The notes under the pieces were generated by a model. It had not been told where the DNA came from and ran no database searches. It saw only the letters and a program-made list of their open reading frames with translations. Positions 35,601-48,200 of a stretch of 64,000 nt of DNA are shown here, piece by piece (the stretch's first letter is position 1; each line of letters begins with the position of its first letter). The DNA comes from Triops longicaudatus (taxonomy: Eukaryota; Arthropoda; Branchiopoda; Notostraca; Triopsidae). Location: positions 596,575 to 660,574 of the forward strand of contig JAGQDJ010000055.1 in the NCBI GenBank assembly GCA_022885665.1. Reading direction: 5' to 3'. The position numbers and the translations under genes were made by a program.

Positions 35601-38600
35601 TGCTACGTTACACGCTTGACAAAAAATACACTACTTCCCTTTTTAGAAAAAAAGGACTCCCATCATCCTTTGTTCGCCGTTGTTTTCTTTTCTCTTCGAT
35701 TTTCTCTTTGATTCTGTTATAAACTATTAGTGCTGTCAAAACCGGGTTCCCATTTAAGCTACAAACGGGCTGACAAACAACCTTTCGGCGTGGATGTGTT
35801 GGTACCGAAACTCTTCTTTATGATTCAAGGAAGATTTCTTACCCATGTTCGATACCCTAGATTCACAATTTTCTCACCCCCTCCTTTCTCAACCCATCAA
35901 ATTCAAAGAAGCTTAATATGATTAATGTCCATTCTACTAGAATAAGGGTATCCATCTTTTCCGGAAGCAAATGGAATCTCGTATGGAAGTAAGAATGGAA
36001 AGTTAACATCGCCGTGAGATCAAAGCGTTTCTGTGTTGGAGATCAAAGCGTTTTTGAGCACGAATCAATAGGCGGTATAAACACCAAATATCGCTCTAGA
36101 TGGGTTGTATTTGGAAAGCATCAGAATGTCGTTAAATCCTCCTAACAACCAACAATGGAGAAAGCCTCATCAATTTGTGGTGGACGTCGGCTTCTTACAG
36201 TACAATACAATGGATATTGCTAGCTTGCAGAATTCGCCTTGTCATCACCATGGATCCTATCACTGCCGGCCCCTTGCTTGCAACAAGAAAACAGAAAGAA
36301 ACTTTCGCTAGGGTATAAAGCTATATACCGATTCAAAAGTGAATAAATACTTGTTACGAGTAATTAAATAAACAAATACATAAATACATGGTTTGGAAAG
36401 TTGTAAATGTAATCGAATTCAATTCGATCTGTTCGGCAACTTATCATTCGTCACCCTAGTATTTCTCACCTCTTTAGTGATACCCAAGAAAAAAAAATTC
36501 TAAGTAGCTTAGTGGGGTTGATCTGATTCCCACATTGCATTTATTTAGCTGGAGATGGACCCGCGTAAAGGCCGTTCCTGTGAGAGTACTCATATTACTT
36601 ATATTTTTTTCTGTATTTATACAATATAGGTTAGTTGCCTGACGAAAAGTATTTCTCATTCAAGACAGGGAGCGGAACTTCAGGTCGAAGGAATGCTGTG
36701 TAGGCAATATTCTACATTTGCATTTACTCTTTGTAATTAGTGACATTACTTCTCAACGAAGTCTTTCCCTTCTATCCGAAGCTCATCTGGCTGGTATCAA
36801 GAAATGAAACTTGTTCGTGGAACTACGCTTGCGATACATGGTTAGAAACGATAAAATCTCTAAGGCCTGATTTTCAAATCTCACGTACCAGAATACATTC
36901 CTGTTCACGGTTAAGGGATGAATATGTTTTTCTTCTAAACATTTTCGTTGTGTATGTTATAAATGTCGATGCTACATCGATAAAGATACATATTTTTCAC
37001 GCACTTGTTAAATTAAGCTTGTATCAAGACTGTGACAGTGAAACCATCTGAGACTATCCCAATCTGAAAAGCTATGTAAATTCCGTCGAAGTCCAGAAAA
37101 AAATTTAGTTTTTTTCCAGAAGAAATGGTAAATACGTTACAATAGGTAGACTTACGTTCTAGATATGCATACTTCTTCACCCTCCACGTACTCTTTTTAT
37201 AAACACAACTGCGTTCGTGTCTTGTCTCATATCCAAAAAAGATAGGTCGAATAAATTTGCAACGGTCTATATCGGGTACTTCGTCCCGTTAGTAGACGTC
37301 ACTTATATCCAATGTATGTTACTTAATTATTAATCTACCGTAACTGCACAATCAATATTCATACGATAACAGGGACGAAGCGAATTCTGCAAGCAATAGA
37401 ATTTACTACCAGGAACAGTGCGCGGGTCGTAAGTGTGACATGAATATCGCCCGTTGCAGTTCCATCTCTTTTCAGAAGTTTAGTTTTATCATGCAGTAAG
37501 TTCCAGAGTTGGGAGGATGAGAAATGTCTTTCTCTTTCAATAAGACTTACTTCCTAGGAGAACAATAAGTTTCTTATGCAAATATTCCCGAGCAATAAAA
37601 AAGCCGAAGACAGAACTAAGACCTTTCCTTCTCGACAACGAATGCATGGCTGGTTACGGAGAGGCTGGGGAGCATAGCAAATGTCCCGTACTGCAAAGTA
37701 CGCAGTTCCTCCACACGATTCCTTCCCAAACGTTATCTCGCATGCTAGCTTTCCTCGATTCAGGAAGTTACGCAGATACAGGTTATATGCAACATCAACC
37801 CTTGCCGTTATCTTCAACTTGGAAACCCAGATTCAGAAACACTTCAATTGCCCACGACAGATTCAACTTCTTAAATGTTTGTTGATATTTTATTTTACTT
37901 TTTTTAAATAAAAAACACCGCATAATTCATTATAAAGCTTAAAGTTTTCGAACTTATTTAGAATATTTAGAATTGAAGTTATAGAGTTGAAGAATTGATT
38001 TACTTGAAGCTATTTAGAATTATTTCAAAACAATCTTACATAGTTATAATCTTTGTAGATTATACGGCACCGAAACTTTCAATCAACATAAGACCATCAA
38101 TAAGTTGTAAGCCTACTAAGTATACCCAGAAGAACAATCTTATTATAATTAAGTTGAAGTATTTACTTATTTTACATAGTAGCAATGGAAACAAATAGAA
38201 ATGGAAATAGAAATTAAACATCACCTTTTAGATTGAAATGGATTTATTTGGGGACTTACCTCAATCTAGCTTTTCGCCTAATGAAAAATTTTGCTGGTCG
38301 TATTGTTTAAATGGAACCGAATGAAAAAGTGCTCTTTACTGGTGTTATGACTTTTGGCACTCGCTACGTTAGGAGCTGAAATACCAAGCAGGCATACAAG
38401 ATTTTCTTCCTTAGATCCTTTTCAATTACAAGTGCGTCACTCGAGAACTTATAAAATCCCCCTTCTCTGAGAAGAAGCAAATTCGGAACGACGATAACCT
38501 GGAGAACTAAGACCTCCCCCCACTCTCTCTCCTTTATTCTAATAGCCCCATACTGAAGAGCAAATGGCAAGTCTTCCACAGTTGCTTTTATGTCTTGCAC

Positions 38601-41600
38601 AACGATAAAATAGGCAAAAATTTTGTTTCAAACATCCAAACATGCCTCGCCCGCGCTAGCCTTAGCGTGTAAATAAAAAGCAGCGTATAAAGGAAGAAAA
38701 GAGGGGTGCTTTACTTGGGTTCTCACCATCATGCATAGGATCGATGGAATGGATCATCAATTGAAGAAGGCCGGCCCGGAACTTAGATCCTCTGCATCCT
38801 GCACTACCAGGCCGCAGAGAACCCGTGGTTCCGGCTAACGCCCCCAATGGCGCCATTAGACCCGCCCCTACTACGCCGGCTGCTGCGCTTCCAGCTCCCG
38901 GGCCGCTGCTCGACACGGAACCTTGACTAGGAGGTCCTCGAGTGGACTAAAAATGCAACAAAAGAAGGAGAAATTAGAGAAAAACCTTCCGAGTGCAAAA
39001 TAAAAGGAAAAGAAAAAAGTGTAAGTAATGCTTTCCAACTCCAGAGTTTCTGGTTATTGCAGAATAAAGCAATACAAGGATAAATTTCGAGACGGAGGCG
39101 CACGCTAGAAGTCTATTATGTCGTGCTCGCATGGCGTTTGCTAGGGAATCTTCATCTACAAATTTTCCTACAAAAGGCCGCAGCATTGTACCCGCGAGCT
39201 TCGAGATTATACACATGTTCAGAGTAAGGCGTAACTTGGATGGGGAAAAGCCAGAATAACCCTTGAGAGGTAGCGGAATGAGAGGTAGCGGAATAAGTGT
39301 ACACTTAACTAGCTTCGTTGAGTAAGGAGTATGGATAATGAAGTACTGTACTGCAGTATTGTTAGGCTCCCACATAAGCCTTTCGGGAAGAGAATGGGGA
39401 AAAGAAGCGAATCTCGGCTTTGCTGGTCGACACGCCAAAGTGGCACACACAAATTGACATGTCAATGGTCTGTAATTGAACGAGGTCATTAGGAATCGAC
39501 CGTCATCTCTTCCGTTGCTAGTCCGTTACCATGGACACCACATCGCACACGATGGGCACGGAAGACACGAGACGGAAAACCCAGACCTTTCAAGATTTTC
39601 TTATCGTGCAACCCGTTTCGCTCCCTTTTTGGTATGTCGTTAACACAAACCCCATTCAGCCAATTCTCAATACAACCGTCCAAGCCAGACTATAAAACCA
39701 ACCCTCACAGGGCGCGTTGTCTTGCATCGTTACTTATATAGAGACATTGCTGGGTACTTTTCTACAAATTCAACAGAAGCCCTCTTATTCAGTACTGATT
39801 TAACAGACAGTACTTCCGTCAAGATTTTTGCCAGCGAAACCAATTTCCCTTCGCTATGCAAGCGGAATTGCAATGTTCAACATTTAGACAACGTAGCAAG
39901 TTCGTCTATGCTGCACACGTGCCAACTGAAGAACACTATAAATCAAAATACAGCGCTACATAAGAACCTCATGGCAACAAGCTACAGCGGTACTCGGGTT
40001 TTGTTAACTCTCACAATGTTACTGCACCTGATGTTACTGCATGAGTAACTCCCCATCATGACACAAGCTTTTACGAACAACACATTTTTAAATATTCTTG
40101 TTAAAAATGTAATCTCTATTTACAGAAATTACAAGATCTTATAACACAATGTATTAAGTTTCAAGGCACTATTATATTTTATGATAAATAGTAGAAATTC
40201 CAAATAATCCTCAACAAAGTCTGAATTGAAAACCTGAGACATTTTCCTGGAATATTAAACATGTGTAATTGTCGGACAACCGAGTGGCTCCTCTTGAAAA
40301 TTTTAAAGAAATAAATAAGAATAAACATCTGTATCATATTTTATCTACTACATAGCTGTCAAATTTGGGGTCCTTTATTAAGGTGAAAGTTTTATCTCTA
40401 TATTGAAAGGAAGCCAGAATTTCTAAACGTTAACATATCGAGTTGTACAGAACCACTTATATTGCTCCACGAGCGAAAAATAAATAATTGAAAATATAAA
40501 AATAAGTGAACTAGGAAATTACATTCTACCTACGCTGAACATAAGAGTTGCCAGATATTTTATACCCATACTTCTAAATTTGCAATGTAATCTACAGTCA
40601 TTTTTATCTACATAGTCAGCACGTATTTTTTGTTCTATCCAAAACGTCGTGGCTTAAGACATCCCAGTACCCAGGGGGGTTAAGGGGTACCCTCCCCCCC
40701 AAAAAATGTAATGGTAAGTATAGGCGACTAGTAAATGTAAAAAAAAAAAAAAAAAAAAAAATACTACACCAGCGCCGAAACAAAATCCTGGGTACGTGGA
40801 TACGGCCCTGGCCTAGGAGCTATGGACTGCATACTTACTATGGTTCGTGAGGAAAACTGACGTGTAAATGTGTCACTTAAACCAAGGTTAAGCTGTCAGT
40901 GGCAAACATAGCTATAAAACAGTTACGCGTGCAGGAAAACGTAACTTTTCGGAATTCCAACCTTCTAACCACTGCCTTTACTACCCTTTATAGCCAAGCT
41001 TGGGTACCAGCACACTTGCGAAACTTAAACGCGAAAAAAAGGGTAAAAGTCCGGGCTAAGCTCAACGTAAAGGGTAATAAATTTGGGTTAACGCACATAA
41101 AATTGACGGTATATTAATGTAAGGTTTGATGTAAGAAACGCTTTTATCTAAATTGAGACAAAATATGGAAAAGGTACTTGAAATGTACTAGGTTTAGCCC
41201 TAAGTTCATGACGACTCTTATCGTTTTCCACGGTATTCCCCTTGTTATATGTAACACAGGTTATTTTCCTACGAAAACTGTTTCAAGTTAATTCACAAAA
41301 TTTCCCTTTAAACCTAAGGCAGTACATGTAGGTCAATTTTAAGGAGTCAAGTTACCTAATTACTGTAGAATATTTTGTAGACAGTTTTTTTTCTTAAATT
41401 TCTGCTTAAGGCTGAAACACGACGGTTAATTCTTGAACAATCGATGTACCAATTTCAGGCAAAATAAAAGAAAGTCATCGAACGTAAAGTGCAGCACATT
41501 CAGTTGAATGAACTGCCAAGTATGAGATTCAGAATGACTTCGCGTGGGGCAGAATTTCAGAAATTCAGTACTGCAATTTTGTGAATTGAAAACCTATCAT

Positions 41601-44600
41601 TCACTTAAATTAGCATGCTTTACTTGCTTTGAATAACAGATTCCTGAAAAACTGACACCAGTATTCCTTTGTTGTTAATCTTGTTGATCTTTATGTCGAA
41701 TTAAGACATTGATGTACTGTAGGCAATTCAAATATTTAGTTTTTTTCTTTAATTCGTACTCCCACGACCTGTAAACTCTCCCTGCACCTAATATAGGCAA
41801 AAATCGCAAATATCGTTAATTTTCTTCGGAGATATTGACAGCAAAATTGATACAGGCTAATATCTGAATAGGCAGCACGGACTCAGCTATGCGGTCTCGA
41901 ATCAGCGAAAATTGTGTTTATGGGCCCGTATTTTTTATTTATTTTTTAAATCTAACATCTGTCAGCTCGTTTGCAGGCTATTTAGCATCAAGACCAGCAA
42001 AACTACTTAAAGTTTGTGACTGCAATGCGAGGAACGACCCCTAAATATCCTTCCAGGGTCATATAAACTTCGTCTGACCTCCAAGCAAGTTTGCTAAGCT
42101 CCCATGTGTCCACAGCAGTTTGTTTCATTATAACATACGATGGTCCCCAAGTTCCGTTGTTCCAGCAAGCAGCCCAGGCCAAACTTACTGGTAAGCAACT
42201 GTAATTTCGGATGTCGTTGTGACGTCATTGCAGTCCTTCTCTGCGGAATGCTGGATGCTCGCGATGAGCCTAGCAATGTTAAAGCCAAATGAGAAACTCA
42301 AACGGATGCTTTAGCGCTTGGGGGAGAAGTAAAACTGGCACCCACCCAGACAAATTCTGAACTTTCGCTTGCTGTTAAGCCCCAAGAAAAAGCGAAGGGA
42401 AAAAGGAAAGGAGGAGAAAACTTCGGAGTAGGCGGGTGTTCCAGATCAATAAAGCTCCTCCCCGTGGAGTGTGGGCGGATGGTTTTTCACACACAGCAAA
42501 CTAGCATCTCCCCACCAAAAGGAGCGTTACGGAACTTATTTCTCACCCCTCTTTCTTCTTCGCTACCCTCTGTTCGGATTTTTCTTATTGGAAATTTCAG
42601 AAAAGTTCTGACTTGTACAAGCAAGGCTACACAACACCCAGTTGACAGTGGCCGTGCCAAGCACCTGCCGTCACCCCTTATCCGGTCTCTAGAGGTCGAC
42701 AAGCCAACACCAGACCTCTCCGTTTCGTGTAGGATCAAAAGTGTGTGGTTTCATCGCTCGGTTTTGGGGATTCTAATTTCCTCCACCTCGATGGCTTTAC
42801 TGTTACGCTTCACTTAGTGGATGCAACACAAAGCCACGAGAGGGCAACAATGTATAATGCCAGTAATAAAGGACAACCAAGGGAACCACGAAATTATTAC
42901 CTCACAAAAAAAGCTATCCTACTTCCAACAGGGTACAGTACAGTCGACAAAAACGCTCAAATGCGTTTCTTTTAACTGCGACAAAACTCTTACAGATACA
43001 GGGCTATCAGGAATACTACATATGCCTGAGGGATTGTTTCGCGATACACGGAAAAGCGATAAAAAGCACAAAGGAACGAACTTCCAACTTTACCAACGTG
43101 TAAGAAACTTGGCAACGCTGCACAGTTCTTTACCCGATTCTTGAAGCCATATGTCACTTGTAGTAATCGTTAGAATGGGAATATGGAATTCGGTAAATTG
43201 GCTCTTGTTTTTGCAGCAGATAGAAGCAACTGCTGCAGCGTCCATTAAGTGCGTGTGTTGTCTTCTTTATTAAGGCAGAAGCCTGGCCTTTTGGACAGAT
43301 TAAGAGCAGAACATGTTGCTATTAACGTCGTGAGCAATGGGATGCACATAACGAAGCGTAACTTTGCTCCCTGATCCGGAATGAGTGCTGATACTCTTCG
43401 TGATATGGGAGGAACTTTGGTATAACTGTATACGTTACATTTCTTCTGACGATACTTCCGTTAGCCTTAATCTTAATAAGTAAGCTGAAAGGGGTTGTGG
43501 TTGCTCGCAGTCATAGGGGAGCTATCTAGGCAACAACAACGAAAATCTATATTGTGGCGCCGTAAGAGGCTGCACGCACTACGTTAGAAGAATAGAACGT
43601 GAAACAAAGTGTGTTGCACCATAGAAGAGTTGGAATGTGTGGGAGATGAACCAACTTTTCCTCGATTGTTTAGGAACGCAATGGAACTCTGGAAGGTTGC
43701 AGAAACCATATTAGGAAAATTACGCGAAGAAAAACTTTAGAAAAAGTGCACTTTAAAGTGCATCTGGGATGGACTTTTTCCTGTTTATATTTGAAGTTCG
43801 TATTAGCTATTAGTGGCCTAAATTGTAGGCAGCTTCGCGACACTTTGGATTTTGTCCACAGTAAACGGTATTTCATTGTAACATAGTTAATTATAGCGAT
43901 GCATTATACATAACATAGTTCATTATATGGGATGCATTCCGTTTAGCGTGCGCTAAAGTACCTTTAGAGCGCACGTAAATAAGTTTACATTAATTACGGC
44001 GCTGGCAAAAGGGAAAAGTCCTTGAACACTAAAATTTGTCCACACACCCTCTCATCCTAGAGAGATTCCTTTTCCGAACTGTCCTGGAAGTTATACCAAA
44101 GAGTTGATCACTTTCACACACATGCCTGCAAGGCTTTCAAAGTGAGGTAATCATTGAGTCGAGGTAAATGTAGGGTAATGTATAGGGTAGGGTAAAATGA
44201 GACAGCAAATATAGGCACCTATACAGAATCAACAGAATTTGATGCGGAACATGCTTCCTCAACCGTTAGGGGCATAACGCCAAGTCTGGGGTTGAAAATT
44301 ACCTGGTTAATGTTTCAAACCCTACTCGCGTACTTTGACAGAAATGCTCGTGTGTCTTCTATTACAGTAGAGGAAGTGGTTTCAATTTCGACTACCACTT
44401 TTTATTTTTTCCGAAAAAACGGTCTTAGAAGTGAGATAAAGAAAAAAATAAAAAGAAGATACCCAAGTGTGTCATCTACATTGCTTGCGTAAAAATAACT
44501 GTGAGGTTCTACTGTATTGAACTTCAAAGAGATAAATCGAAACACATTAAGTACACAGATAAAAAAGTTAAGACAGAAATATTTCTCCATTAGAAATACG

Positions 44601-45153
44601 CTTACTGCAACTTCCCTCGTTAGATGTAAATCTGTAGTGATCGAAGTTTCCTATCTACTCCATCATCAAGTGTGCAATCTGCGATCCATCATGTTTCGGA
44701 ACTAGTCCAAGGAAGGAGCGCGAAATTAACCGTAGCTGAACAAGGAATGACTTGTGTTTGGTATATCTAATATGATGACTGTATTTCTGGAATGAAATAA
44801 TGAATGCGCTCAGACACGTTTTCTTCAAGAATACGAGTACCGTCATGCGGTCCGACATGCAAACTTCCCATCATGGGGGAATTCTACAACAGCTTTGCCA
44901 AGACTCCACGCGAAATGAAGGCAAGCGTCTCACCTTGTTTTAATTTTAGGGTCAGTTACATTATCTTCCCTCGTCAAAAGTTACACATTGTCACGCCAAT
45001 ACGCCAATCAGACGAGATGGGCTCACGCACCACGTACGTAAATGTGTACAATTGGAGTCATAAAGTCCCTCTAGGGCATAGCATGTACGATTGCAAGCTT
45101 TTCCATAGCACTAATACGTTTATATTACCATAGAACGCCTAGAGCAAAAAAAA

Positions 45154-45232
<79 letters not shown>

Positions 45233-48200
45233 TAAAAGAAAAAAGCAGTTATGACATGCTCGCACGCTCGCATACATGACCCTGTGCTCTCCAAATCGTT
45301 CATCCAGATTGCACAAAATCAAATTTCTTGCTAAATGGGGCCTAAAGAAAAGTACTGCTGGGCCAACGTTACATTTCCTCCCTTGCTGATGAAGGATGGG
45401 CGTGTAATGGCATGGAACGGGAAACGCCTACCCTTCACAGCATTTATAATGATACATCTAACTGTGCTTATCTTTCAGTTCGGCCACTACAGCCGGCAGT
45501 TCTTTTGTTAGATGTACTTATTCAAAAGATCTCTTTTGAGTGGAAAGGAAAGATAGCTCAGTACTTAGACAAGAGAGATAACATACGCCTGCTTGTATAC
45601 AGCCTATGTAAGTGTTTGACAGAGAAAAAAGGCCGCTCGGTTACTCATCTTTTCCTTCAAAGCCGTAAAGCGCAGAGAAAAAGGACGGAAGGAACGGGGG
45701 AAAAATGGGGCGAAGATGAAAGGCTGTATGAGAAAAGGGATGTCCATTAGCTGGAAAGCATTTAGTGGAAGTTGACGACCAACGTCCCCTGTCATCCTGT
45801 CAAGATTGCAATACGGTATTTCTTGACCTTATGGAAGTACAACCTACATCGTTACCGATGAAGCCACAATCGAAGTTCGCACAGGATGCCAGACTGGTCT
45901 GGTATGCGCGTACCACCCGGGAAGCCTGTGTCTTGTCGCCAAGTTCACGATGTAGGAGACCTTACGTGGTTACTTAAACCGACATAACGCTATTATTTTC
46001 GTTCGTCAAGTAGACGTTCTATTTTTGCGGAATAATACTGAAAGGTTTCTCGTTTTAACGAACAGACTCCAAATACCTCTCGTTTCTAAGCACACCCTAC
46101 GTCAAAGCATGTCACGAGAGAGGATTTTGTAGAATTAAGTTCATGACGCCATCGCAATGCGATGACAAGCCGCTAGTCCTCCTATGCACTAGATTGTTTT
46201 CACTTTCGTGGCAAATTGTACACCTCTTAAAATAGTGATGTGAGGGTACGTTCAGATTACTTCAGCCGGCAGCAAAGTGCTCCAGCTGGAAACCAAGCGC
46301 CAGCTGAAGCTATTCCAAGGCATTCCTGCTGGTATCTATCCTCCTTGAGGAAGTTTTGACTTACACATTTTTTCGACAGATGCTAATGGCGTTCTTCTTT
46401 CAGCAACCAACATATGCAAGCCATTTTTAATACCAAAATTTCCGGTACTACGTATGATCGGTGTTCTTAATACTTGTGGTCAGGTACCGACAGAATTCTT
46501 TCCTGAAAGCGTGAACTGAGGGGACACTTAAGATCATTTCCATTGGTAGTTCCATAGCGTTTGTTTCAGAGTTCCTGAGCGTTGTATAAGCCTTCTAACC
46601 TTTCTTCAAGAAAACAATGATCTTCCACGCGAGAAGAGAAAGTTAGAAGGAATTCAGAGCTTGGAAATATTTCACGAATATTTTTAGTATTATGAAAAAA
46701 AAAAGAACTGACCCTGGCTTTTAAGACCTGATTTGCCGAATATCGTAACACCTTGTATTGGCGTCATCTCAGTTTTAACACTTTATTGCCAAATACCTCT
46801 GAACGCTCTACTTGAGCTTGTTGAAGAAGTTCGATCGCGTCAGACGCAACATGCCCCATCCGCATTAAAGCGCCAAACATGGCATTCAACTCGACAGGAA
46901 GTTTTGGAAAATCGACGATGCTTCAGACATAGCAGTACACGAGTATTGAACCCTATTTTTCAGTAAATGCTATAAATTGCGGAATTTAAATTATGGTAAT
47001 TTTTATCTCTTAAAAATGAAGATTTTGCTACGGATGTACCGACAATATTGGTTTGTTGTATTATTTTGTCCGAGCAAAAATGTCTGGGTACTTCCCTAAA
47101 GTGTATACGAGTATTGCTGGTCAAGGACACTCTCCTCACTAGGCATTGATTTTGCCCCTTGGATTCGTGATGCCCTTTCATTAACAGGGGTAAATTATCC
47201 ATTACGTTCTTTATCTCCATAACGCAGTAGTTTTGCAACAAAAAAAAATCTCCCTCGATCTTTGATTGAAAGGGTTGAAATAAATTCGGATAATTTGGCT
47301 TTCCCTGGCATTATGACTGGATCTTTTTTTTTTTTTGACGCAGTGTTGTCACTATCTGGAGACATTGGGGTAGGGCGTCTGACAGGTTCACTTTAAAACG
47401 CAAACAAACTGTAATGCGTGGGATTTTAATTTGTTTTTGGAGTACGTGAGACTCCAAAACGCTTAATTGAACATTTCCACAATTAGGGATTCCACGCGTA
47501 CGAGTTTAAAACCGAAAATTAAGCAACGAAAAAAGATTGACGTCAGAATGTGGCAACATTCGAGGTTAATGTTTTATACTGAGCATGCTCCTTCCGCCTT
47601 TACCGGTAACGCTTACAAAATTCTTTAAAAGTATTTTCTTTATTTTTTTTTTTTTTAGTGGTTGCAGACATACCGTTTGGCTTCTTGCAAGGGAGCAAAA
47701 TTATGACATTAATTTATGTTAGCAGCACCAAAGCCTTCCGTCTTTTCATGTGTGGGAACTAAGAAATGGTTCGTTGGCTCCCTTTGCTTGCAGAACTCGT
47801 CAACAGAATGCAAATACGTGGTTAAGAGCAATACATAAAACTGCCTTACTAGACTTGTTTACTCCATTTTCTTAGAAAAATATGTCCACATAACTGAGAT
47901 CCTAGATAAAGTCTCCTTCAAATATTTGATTTAGCCCTTGGGGTGCGTTCTTTCTCGATTACAACAGTACACTTCCTTTTCTTTTCCTAATATCTGCCTT
48001 ACGTGGCATTTCTTTAAGTAATTGCGTCGTTGTGGTAACGCGACGCAAGTCACTTGACAAATGTCGTGCGCCGTACCATTTACCCTGAAAAAAGCTTGTC
48101 CTTGAACGACGACGATCAAGAAAAACCTATCCCATACTTTTCCTTTTTTAAGCTCGTGGAGATTGATCATTAAGGTCAGAATGTGCTCTCTGAGCTGTGA

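Noticed and set aside
38974..39489. 171-codon minus-strand frame just upstream of NCKX exon 2
   Set aside because: No family match; it ends 28 bases before the exon 2 acceptor and cannot join it in an obvious way. An alternative first exon remains possible but unsupported.
39689..40048. Plus-strand TATAAAA followed by a 108-codon frame
   Set aside because: The frame begins with TTG, not ATG, has no signal peptide or domain, and lies in an intron of the opposite-strand gene.
44165..44205. TAGGGTAATGTATAGGGTAGGG, telomere-like
   Set aside because: Short and irregular; arthropod telomere repeat is usually TTAGG and no array is present.
45125..45322. Poly-Tyr frame
   Set aside because: Translation of the AAT microsatellite.
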